NCBI GenBank assembly: GCA_018881555.1
Contig: JACAXG010000007.1
Location: 372,001-436,000 of the forward strand
Length of the DNA stretch: 64,000 bases
Reading direction: 5' to 3'
DNA from: Amblyornis subalaris
Taxonomy: Eukaryota; Chordata; Aves; Passeriformes; Ptilonorhynchidae
The translations under genes were made by a program, and so were the position numbers. The notes under the pieces are model-generated. The model was not told the DNA's origin, did no database searches, and saw only the letters and a program-made list of their open reading frames with translations. Shown in pieces: positions 1 through 8,052 of this stretch; positions within the stretch are counted from its first letter, which is position 1; every line of letters begins with the position of its first letter.

Positions 1-746
1 GTGCAGTCACCAGACTAGTGCTGACAGGCAAAGGAAAACACCAGGTATTCTTCTCTTACTGTAGCAGAAGCCCAAGTAGTGAATAATGTAACTTTTTAAG
101 TACCTAGATTGTATTTATTTAAAAGAAAAAAAAATGGGTTTTGTGCTTCTGATTTACAGAGGACTGCCTTTTTGTAAGTTCTGCTCTATTGGGACTGCTT
201 GAGAGAATTATTTCGTGGTAGGAAAGCCCAAAAAGATTGTAGTACAGTCATGGGGTACATGTAATTAATGTTTTTTAAATAAACCTGAAATTATATTATT
301 ATAACAGAAAAAGTCCTACATCACTGTAGAAGAGTGGAAAACACTGGCTGGAATTAATTTAGTGAAGGAAGTGAACAAAACCATGCAAGAGTGAAAGTTN
401 CAGAGTTTTAAATCCCTAATTTCTTCCCCTACAAAAATGGGTAAGAACACATTAAGAGTCTTGTGCTGTTTAACAAATACGGAAGGCACTGTGCCTAATC
501 ATTAGGTCACTGTGACTATTTATACTGTTATTTGAAGAATTAAGTGGAGGCAGTATGAATGGATTTCATATTGACTCCACACCACTTTCTTGGAGACTTG
601 GAGGAAAAAGTTTACACAACACAAGGAGGATGCCTTTTGGGTGGTATTTGTGTGACAGTTACAAACTAGGATGTAGCATCTATAAAACCATCTGAAATAG
701 GAAGTACNGCAGACTCTGAATTAGAGAACACTATAAAACTTGAAAC
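1..746. other. Intergenic DNA downstream of MAD2L1
   Basis: AT-rich, with no open frame of note, no repeat I recognise and no splice-bounded coding segment. In human the next gene on this side of MAD2L1 is PDE5A; none of it is visible here. Confidence 0.6.
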
Positions 747-752
747 TTTATT
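747..752 (-). terminator. Poly(A) signal candidate for MAD2L1
   Basis: AATAAA on the minus strand (tttatt on plus). It would place cleavage around 725-737. Use is inferred from spacing to the stop codon. Confidence 0.55.
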
Positions 753-1394
753 CTGTAAAACAAGAATACGAACATAGAAAATGCTGGACAGACGCTACAG
801 ACATACACAGACTTAGAACATTGTCCCCAGAGCTAGAGCCCAGTGATCATTAAAATACAAGGCTTCATGTATATAAAACTTTCCTGATAAACAGCTGCTT
901 CCATTGTAAAGTGGTACAGAAATTGTTTGGTTGATTCATTGTAGGGTTATTTCTGGTAATAAAACAGCCCAGGCTTTTTACATGAAAACTGGCACACCAG
1001 GAATGAGATAGTTTTAGTTGCTAGAGAACTAAAGCCTGCTAACAGAATGCAGTTTAAAATAATCTTAAAATATAAAATTACAGGATCTGAACACAATTCT
1101 AGCAGCTAATCCTAGATTTTGGCAGTTTGTGTAGCGAAGGCAGTGGTTTAACACCATTAATTTAGCTCATACAGTAAAGAATTAACTATCACCATNAATA
1201 CCTTTTTTAAACTTCGTTAAAATGATGCCAGCTTAGTCTAGTGTTACATTATCACAGACAAGCATGTTGTCCTTTTTCCTGTGTCATACTTCATCAGGAG
1301 AACAGGAAGGATGTGTTCATGGCTTAGCTGCATGATAAACAAACTATACAAGGTAACAGGATATATATACAAATGCAAACCTCCCCACTGCATC
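747..1394 (-). other. MAD2L1: MAD2L1 3' UTR, probable
   Basis: The sequence downstream of the stop, on the minus strand, is AT-rich and has no further recognisable coding frame. The first AATAAA hexamer on that strand that gives a reasonable 3' UTR (about 650-670 nt) is at 747-752. A further hexamer lies nearer the window edge (TTTATT on plus near 114), so a longer isoform is possible. Cleavage position is inferred, not seen. Confidence 0.6.
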
Positions 1395-1567
1395 TTAGGG
1401 AACAGAATCCTTCTTGTAAGCCACCATGGTATTGACTTTGTGGATTGTGGTAGTGAAGGAACGCAGACGAACCTCTTCTGAATTGGCTATGAACTGTGGT
1501 CCTGACTCTTCCCACTTTTCTGGCACTGCCAAATCCTTATCCGTGTATATCAGCAAGTCAAAAGCAC
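1395..1567 (-). CDS. MAD2L1: MAD2L1 exon 5 (terminal coding exon)
   Basis: 173 nt from acceptor cttacag|GTGCTTTTG to the stop at 1397-1395. It encodes the mobile C-terminal safety belt that wraps around the MAD1 or CDC20 peptide: AFDLLIYTDKDLAVPEKW, EESGPQFIANSEEVRLRS, FTTTIHKVNTMVAYK, ending KDSVP. The tail after VAYK has diverged from human. Confidence 0.95.
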
Positions 1568-3125
1568 CTGTAAGCAAGGAGGAACAAAATCACTGTAAGG
1601 AGATGGCAGGTTTGAAGTGCATTTTCTAGAACTTCAGACAAGGACCAAGGAGTTACAGTGATACTAGTTATGTGAAAAAAAAAATAGTTAAAACATGAAA
1701 NCAAGTTATATTCATGGGAGGCCATTTTAGTTTTCTCAAGTGAGAGGTGTAAATTTTTTTTTTTAAACATGGATTACACAAACCTGTCCACAGCTAGAGT
1801 CACAAAATAAATTATTCATGAAAACATATTCCTTAGAGCATANAGACTAATTTCCTTAAGTTTGCTAAGCCACCCCGAGTTCTGTCCTGGTCTCAGTTTA
1901 ACAAAGTGCTGACTCACAAATGTGATGGTTCATGACACGTAATAATTAAAAAGCCTCAGAAAATTAGAAAATATTTTCTGAAGTTGGAAAGTTACTGAGG
2001 TTTTTCAACCTGATTTCATTTAGTGCAGTTCAGAATACTCACAGGCAGATTCCAAGAGTGGCAGAAAAGTTACTGTGGCAGTTATTTGCCTGATGACNGA
2101 GCGAATTTCATCCTGAATTGCCTTCTGAGATTTTTCTCGTGGTCCCCTGGAAAAAGAAGAGAACTCTGGTAAGAAAGAAAACTGCTGTGCTGACCATTTC
2201 CTTTAAATACAGTTCTCTTTGTTAAGCTCTGTCGGTCTGTTTGCTACAATATTTTTATAGTAGGGACACTTTCAAGTCATTAGAAAAGTTACGTGATAGC
2301 TGGTCTNCCTTTACTGTTGGTTGNTGTTGTTTTTGTGTGTTCAATCACATAATGACTGCTTTTCAGCAAACAGAAGGCAGGGCAGTAAGAAAGGTTTGAA
2401 GGTACAAGTACATGGCATGGATCCTGTGCCTACACAGGTACTCGGGATAGGGAAGAGCAGGTTTTGGAGGGACTGCATTACTCACTTGTCGTCCTTTGCA
2501 GTTTTGTCACACTCAATGTCAAACTGCCACCGCTCCAGGACCTCACCGTTCTCGATGCTAGAGATGACCACGACCAGGCGCTGCACGATGCACTTGTACA
2601 GCCACTCTGAAAGAAGCCACGGCAGTCACTTAGAGCGACAGAAACACCGACAAGGACACGCTAGGGAGGGCCGCGCTGCCCGCCGCGCACCTTTCATCTG
2701 CTCCGTCACGTTGTTGAGGTAGTTGGTTAGCTCGGGGTCCGTGGTGACCAGGAGGGTGAGCCCGTACTTCTGCACGCGGGTGAAGGTCTCGGGGGGGTAG
2801 ATGCCCCGCTGGTAGAGGATGCTGTTGATTCCATAGGCTGCACGAGGGAGAGAGAAAGAGGGAAGGAAAGGGAGAGGGATATGTACCACCAGCCGCCACC
2901 GCCCCCCCAAGCCGGCGGCCATGTCGTCCAAGACGCGGCCTCCCAGCCGCTCGCCCTGCCTTTTCCCCTCCCGCTCTCCCACCCTGCCTTTTCCCCTCCC
3001 GCTCTCCCAGCGCGGTCCCCGAGGCCCCGCGCGGCCCCCTCACAGAAGAACTCGGCGACGAGCTCGGCGCTGCCGCGCAGGGTGATGCCCTGGTGCTCCC
3101 GGACGAGCTGCTGCTGCGCCGCCAT
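1395..3125 (-). CDS. MAD2L1: MAD2L1, mitotic spindle assembly checkpoint protein MAD2A (complete, five exons)
   Basis: Coding exons on the minus strand are 3125-3044, 2837-2691, 2606-2486, 2146-2043 and 1567-1395, all with GT/AG introns. They join to 627 nt, or 208 residues; human MAD2L1 has 205, and the difference is a three-residue longer N-terminus. Recognisable segments include GITLRGSAELVAEFFS, GINSILYQRGIYPPETF, EWLYKC, VLERWQFDIECDKTAKDD, VIRQITATVTFLPLLE, DLLIYTDKD and VPEKWEESGPQF. The family is a single HORMA domain (here about residues 15-200). MAD2 switches between open and closed forms at unattached kinetochores. It is held by MAD1, binds CDC20, and as part of the mitotic checkpoint complex blocks the anaphase-promoting complex. 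The dimer-interface pair Arg-Gln (human 133/134) is present as 136/137, Trp75 as Trp78 and Trp167 as Trp170. The C-terminal safety belt is intact, but the last residues (KKDSVP) differ from human (IPVND). The start is fixed by a good Kozak context (gcggccATGG) and by the position of the CHR promoter element upstream. I am sure of the family and orthology; the exact species is unknown. Confidence 0.97.
2043..2146 (-). CDS. MAD2L1: MAD2L1 exon 4
   Basis: 104 nt between acceptor tttccag|GGGACC and donor GCCT|GTGAGT (phase 1 exit). It encodes GPREKSQKAIQDEIRS, then VIRQITATVTFLPLLE and SA. It carries the helix with the dimerisation pair Arg136-Gln137. The only n in the coding sequence (2098) is the third base of a TCN codon (Ser133), so the protein is unaffected. 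Confidence 0.95.
2486..2606 (-). CDS. MAD2L1: MAD2L1 exon 3
   Basis: 121 nt between acceptor tttcag|AGTGG and donor GACAA|GTGAGT (phase 2 exit). It encodes EWLYKCIVQRLVVVISSIEN, then GEVLERWQFDIECDKTAKDD and the first two bases of Lys117. This is the central beta-sheet core of the HORMA fold, closely matching human. Confidence 0.95.
2691..2837 (-). CDS. MAD2L1: MAD2L1 exon 2
   Basis: 147 nt between acceptor gtgcag|CCTATGG and donor AAAG|GTGCGC (phase 1 on both sides). It encodes the rest of the split Ser codon, then YGINSILYQRGIYPPETFTR through NNVTEQMK. A run of seven C on the coding strand (plus-strand G at 2791-2797) encodes part of IYPPE; human has Ser in place of the second Pro. The donor GTGCGC is weaker than the others. 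Confidence 0.95.
2954..3009. repeat. Perfect 28-bp tandem duplication in MAD2L1 intron 1
   Basis: A pyrimidine-rich (on plus) unit beginning ccctgccttttcccctcc occupies 2954-2981 and is repeated without change at 2982-3009. It lies within intron 1 (2838-3043), so it lengthens a very short intron and leaves both splice sites intact. Confidence 0.95.
3044..3125 (-). CDS. MAD2L1: MAD2L1 exon 1 (coding part)
   Basis: 82 coding nt (27 codons plus one base) encoding the N-terminus MAAQQQLVREHQGITLRG onward to EFF. The donor reads TTCT|GTGAGG on the minus strand, so intron 1 is phase 1. The 5' UTR lies to the right of 3125; its start cannot be seen from sequence. The N-terminus has a Gln run (QQQ) and is three residues longer than the human protein. 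Confidence 0.95.
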
Positions 3126-3149
3126 GGCCGCAACTTCCCCGCCGCCCGG

Positions 3150-3155
3150 TTCAAA
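3150..3155 (-). promoter_or_regulatory. CHR element (TTTGAA) in the MAD2L1 promoter
   Basis: On the minus strand TTTGAA lies 24 nt upstream of the ATG in GC-rich sequence. The cell cycle genes homology region TTTGAA is the binding site of DREAM/MuvB complexes that repress G2/M genes in G0/G1, and MAD2L1 is a G2/M-class gene. A clear CDE partner (GGCGG four bases upstream) is not present; the neighbouring bases read gggcccgga. Regulation is inferred from the motif and gene class. Confidence 0.55.
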
Positions 3156-3429
3156 TCCGGGCCCGCCTCCGCCCGNCCCCGCCCTTTCCCTCCCTCACGG
3201 CGCTGAGGGGTGCGCGCGCCGCCTCACGCAACCCCGCCGGCGCTTCCGCCAGGGAATCGCCATTCCCTGTGCCCCTTATCCATGGAAAACGGGCTGCAGC
3301 CTGCCAGATCCCGCAGCTGCCTGGTAGAAAGGGAAGTGTTTTATTCCCCGTGTTAAACTCCCCGCCGGCTCCTGGTGCCGTTGCATCTGTGGGCGGGGCT
3401 GAGGGGATCGCGGAGCGCAGGTGGAGCGA

Positions 3430-3879
3430 ATGAGGAGCTTCGCCATGGGAATGCTGTGGGAAGTTCGGTTTCAGAGTTTGCCTAGATGCATTCGACCTTA
3501 TGAACTTAAAAATGTTACTTTCCAGGTACGAATCGAGCACATACTTTGTTTATGGGTGATTTTTGTGGTGACATTCACAATATAAATCATGCAGTAGCTG
3601 TCTCAAATAAAGATACTCTATTCTGCAAGCGCTGTGAAGAGGCAGGTGGGGAGAACCTCGGAAAGTGGGATGAAACACAGTTTTTCCTTAAATCCACAGT
3701 AATGCAAAAAAAAAAAAAAAATAAAAAGGGTTAAGAGGCATTTGGGCTGTTGGGCTGCCTTGGTGTAGGGAATTTGCTACTTGGTCAAACAACTTCGGTC
3801 CTGTTAATACAGGGAGACCAAGGAAGGTGTTGCAACCAGCAGTGGCTCAATTGGAGGAGGCTCTGGCAGAAGTTAACAG
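3430..3879 (+). other. Candidate divergent spliced transcript from the MAD2L1 CpG island
   Basis: To the right of the island, plus strand, an ATG at 3430 opens a 51-codon frame (stop at 3583-3585) crossing a consensus donor TTCCAG|GTACG at 3525/3526. A second exon-like block, 3813-3879, has acceptor gttaatacag and donor AACAG|GTAAGA. A further possible donor, GGCAG|GTGGGG, follows 3640. In the third frame the 3813-3879 block reads RPRKVLQPAVAQLEEALAEV, which looks protein-like and would join in phase with the 3552-3640 frame (ending CKRCEEA). The frame from 3430 does not join to it in that frame. I recognise no protein family. A non-coding divergent RNA is equally likely. Exon boundaries rest on splice consensus alone. 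Confidence 0.35.
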
Positions 3880-5974
3880 GTAAGAGAGACTGAGTAAAAC
3901 AAGTAAATGTTGAAGTATTTAAGTAATATGAAGAGGGAAGGTTACTGTCTGCTGGTATAGTAACAAGGTGGCCAGCTGATGAAATCGATTAATAGGCAAG
4001 AGAATGAATGGATTTGCTGGGCACAGAAGAGCTGCAAATGAAATCATTCCCTGAATATGATTTTTCCAAAACGTTATCTGACATTGTCATCTAAAGCATA
4101 CCTATGTTAGATACCTATATTGCCCTTGAAAGAAGGGCGGTTGAACAGTCTTAAAAAGAAGCTATTTTCAAAACAGAAATATTTATACTGAGGATAAAAA
4201 CCATGTGGTCATTACACAGGGCAGTGGACCAGCTGCTGAGAGAGCAAATTGATGGTGTGATTGCTTATTTTTCTGTAATAGAACACTTTTTCTCAAAAGC
4301 TAAGGGTTTCTCTTGTTTTTGATCCAAGAGGAAGTATAGTTTGCCTCAGGGTTTACACTGCTGTGATTAATACGTATAGTCCTGAAGTCATGTGCTGAAG
4401 TTCTGAAAGGGTCTGAATAATTTAATTTAACCGAGGGAAATTTATTCTGGGTCTTGATCACCAGTGATTGTGTTATACATAAGTCTTCTGAATAAAATAT
4501 TTTTGAGTAAGAGTGGTGGAAATAAGCCTGTGCTAATAGAAGTATTTTTCATCCAAAGCCCAGCTTTTAAAAGTTAGATTGCTGTGAATATCAGCTGTTT
4601 TGCTTAAAACCTTATGTACTATGGTGCTCCTATTTATCTATCCCAAAATGGTCTCAACCCTCTGGGTTTTTTTTCCTATCCTTGGCTTCTCATCCATTTC
4701 GCTTTTGGAGAGCTGCTCATTTTTGTCCTAAGTAAAAGATCTTGAAAGCATAGGAGCAGGCAAGAATAGTAGAGTTTTCGATTATTATTTAACATATTTC
4801 TTCTTTAGCTGTTTTACTGTTAAAACCAGATAGAAGAAAGGAATCCAAGTGTTTCTTGGTTTATCGAGTTGATTTCACTGTGTGTTGGTTTAGGTGGCTT
4901 GCACGCACACCTGCTGTTGGCATGACCAGTTGCATGTGCTTATTAACAACAGACTTTATTGCATTTTCATTACTTCTCACAAGATTCACCTGGCAGGTAC
5001 TGAGAGGTGTTGGTGACCTCTGTTAAAACGCTAAGCTTTCTACACCTGGCATTTCAGTTTTAGGTCACTTCTCTATCCTCAATTGTGTATTGTGGTTGAT
5101 GCTGCTTTCTGCCTTGATGTTCTCCCCTCTCCCCCACAAAAAAACCCCAACACCTTTGCATTTTNTCTGTGCTGGAACTGAGCTGCAGTTGCCCTTGGCT
5201 GTGGCCCANTCAGGGGTGATGGGGACATGCGTACAAATCCTTCTGTCATGTTACTGACCACGCTCCGTAGACAGTGCCTATAGTTTGTGGTTAGGGAATG
5301 TGCAGTAGGAGGCGGGAGAAAGGTTCTGGGGCTCCTGCCAGGGAGGCTGCTGTGGGTCAGTGGCTGATTTGTGACAGGCAGCTTCCTGACCAACTGCAAG
5401 GGGCTCTCAGGAACCAAGATGACAGGCTAAGTTATATGTTCTGGCACACCAGGAGTTGGCTATCCTTGCTTTAATTATCTCATGCTAAAACGTTAATTTT
5501 TGTAAGGAATGTGAAATCCCAGTTGTATTTAATTTAGGTCCCTTACAACTCTTCAGTTATTGTTCTGTTTCTCAATTACATTTTGATGTTACGACAATTT
5601 TTTTGATTCTCGTTCTGTGAAAGGAAATGTTCCCTATTTAGCTTGGCTTTTCTGCAACATTTAATGATTGTTTCCCCATGGCAATTGTCAGTGAACCATG
5701 GGCAATCCAAATCACTGGTATGCCTTCAATTTTTTTTTTTAAGGCAAGCCAGGTCACATTCCCATAATCATTCAGCAAACTAGAAGACATAATCTGCTTG
5801 TAGAGTTCATTCCCATTATTTATTTATTTTTTAACTTTCAGGATGATGTGGACATAAAATAGTGTCTTCTCTTGTTTGGGTTTTTTTTCCCCCTTCATGG
5901 GAAGACCTGACATTTTTCTAAAGGCTACATAGGGGAAAAAAGTTAATATTTGCAATGGTTTTACCTCTAAACTA

Positions 5975-5989
5975 CCAGGAGATGGCAGC
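5975..5989 (+). promoter_or_regulatory. CTCF-like binding motif
   Basis: The 15-mer CCAGGAGATGGCAGC matches the core CTCF consensus CCASYAGRKGGCRSY at 14 of 15 positions. It lies about 2.8 kb upstream of the MAD2L1 start. Binding is inferred from motif only. Confidence 0.5.
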
Positions 5990-6201
5990 AAGCACACGCA
6001 TAATCTGCACCCTTTCGGTTTTGCCTTGAAGTACAGCGAGTTAGTTTTACTGTTACGTACTTCAGGCAAGTTTTAGATGCATGTGTTTTACTGGTTTAAA
6101 AATAATTTTTCCAGAATGAAGGGAATGCCCAGTTTTCGTGTTTACCTTTGGTTGCTGTTGCAGTAAAGACAATTTAACAGATGAACGATTGTTTTTAAGC
6201 G

Positions 6202-6244
6202 TTTTAAGTGGATAGGAATCCATTTTAAGTGGATAGGAATTCCA
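6202..6244. repeat. 21-bp tandem duplication
   Basis: Unit ttttaagtggataggaatcc(a) at 6202-6222, then 6223-6244 with one inserted t. A simple local slippage or duplication event; no function implied. Confidence 0.9.
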
Positions 6245-8036
6245 ATCAGAATAGGGAAGAACAGAACTTAAATGAGCTTTTTGTGCCTTGAGAACTCCTT
6301 CGTGCTGGATGATGTCATGTTACAGTGGTAACAGGTATGTGAAATCCACTGAATCCAGCTCTTCACAACTTAATCCCCAACTTGAAGGCTGATAGTTTAA
6401 AAGATGAATGTTAATCCAGTTCATTTTAGCTCCTGTCACATCCGAAATTTTTGTATTAATAAAGTAATGGAAAACTAGGGAGTTCTCAGGTAGCTTGGAT
6501 TTACTAAGCAAGTATACTACTACAGTCTAGCTTTAAATTCAAAACCTCCTAAAGTACATTGGAACATTGATTTATCATTTATAGGTTTATCAGCAGAGAC
6601 TTAATGGGTCATCAAGATGAGAATTGTTGCTTTGTGATTGCCTTCTGTCACTTCTGATGTATAACCACCATAGGCTTGTTCAGTTAATTGTGTGGCAAGG
6701 AATACAGTGCAGCTTACATAATGCTGGAGAATTGTGATGACTGAAGAGGGAAATATCTTGTGAAAAGCATGTTATTAGCATTAGAAATAATTGAAACAAA
6801 AATGTGAATAATTTCTTTATTTCCACTTGAAAATTAGAGTTGATGCCTTTTTTTCTATAGCTAGATCTCCAGGGAAGTTAGGGATCCTGTTGGCAGAATG
6901 ATACTCATTACTGAGACCAGGAATGCAAAAGATTCAATTTTTTTCTCCTAAGCGTTGGGCAGTTTAAGGAAAGGGCAAAGGATGACTTTCTAAAGGTATT
7001 TATTCCTGTGTGGAAAGAGGAATTCTTCAAAGAACGTAATTTATTTCAAGAAAAACATAATTTTTTGTATTTTCAGTTTTTAGAAATTTATGCATACCTT
7101 CCTTAAAAAAAAAACAAAAGAAAGAACAAACGGCCGTCAATGTGTCATAACAGTGAGATGAGCAACAATATTTTGAGGCACCCAGGCCACATGGGCTGGA
7201 ACTGTACCCTGAGCTGCTCCTCTCCACCTCATAGCTGCATCTCTCTGCACACTGCTTCCTTGGGAAGTCTCATCCTGCAGCATGGAGACAAATGCCTGAC
7301 TCCTAAACTTTCTGTGGTGCCTTAATCAGAACTCATCTGCTCTGCTGGTTGACAGCAGAAGAAACATGAGCAGTCTAGAAGTAACATGAATTGTTAAAAA
7401 TGCCTTTATCTGAAAATCAGAGCAATATCTGTTCACTAGCATTGATAGCTTAACACCCATTAAAGGAGGTGTTTTTGCACAAGAACAGCATTGGGCTGGG
7501 AACTATCAGGTGCCAACCAAAGCTTATACAGTTCTGCTTTACATGTGAAAACAAGTGAAGAAAGTATTTGCTGGTACAATGTGAACAAATCCACTTGATT
7601 TTCTAAGCGGGCCCAGAAGGACATCCTATTCACTGCTTGCAGTGTTAAAGAGTGGAACAACATCAGTAGTTACCTGTGCACAATGGATGGTCTCATCCAA
7701 ACCTCATGATGTGACGTTGCTGGGAGTGTAAAAATGGGAACCAGATGGCTTGGTAATGTGAGTAGCAGTTTGATGCTAATTGTTCCTTACAGTCTTCCTT
7801 CCTTGAAATCTGATTTGAGTGAAAACATAGCATTAGTGCTCAAGGTAAGCTATCCTTGATTGTAATCTGGCAGTCAGTGGAAGGTAGACCAAGAGCAGGC
7901 TATTACCCNAAGGGCCAGGTCAGTCTGGCTACTGAGGAAAATTCCTTGAGCTAAAGCTCGTGTTAGCTGGATGATTTGCCACATCTTTGATATGGTAAGT
8001 TTCTGTAAGCCTTTGAAGAGGTTAATGAAAAAGTAA

Positions 8037-8052
8037 TTTTTTTTTTTTTTTT
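8037..8052. repeat. T16 homopolymer
   Basis: Sixteen T's followed by gtag. Simple repeat; it could act as a cryptic splice acceptor on plus, but nothing around it supports an exon. Confidence 0.9.

Larger units (their letters stand above)
2640..3430. promoter_or_regulatory. CpG island over the MAD2L1 promoter and exons 1-2
   Basis: Base composition changes sharply here to GC-rich sequence with frequent CpG (for example 3010-3080 and 3120-3250), against AT-rich flanks. It spans intron 2, exon 2, intron 1, exon 1 and about 300 bp upstream. GC boxes include gggcggggc near 3392. CpG-island promoters of cell-cycle genes are often bidirectional, which fits the candidate divergent transcript on its right edge. 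Confidence 0.85.

Noticed and set aside
2630..3154. Long minus-strand frames overlapping MAD2L1 exons 1-2 (174, 118 and 148 codons)
   Set aside because: They read through introns or other frames of the CpG island; the spliced MAD2L1 frame explains the conserved residues.
3145..3161. tRNA gene suggested by the T-arm-like sequence
   Set aside because: No A-box, D-arm, anticodon arm or acceptor stem at the expected distance; the upstream 60 bases are MAD2L1 exon 1.
5079..5417. 112-codon minus-strand frame
   Set aside because: Contains two n codons, low-complexity composition and no recognised domain.
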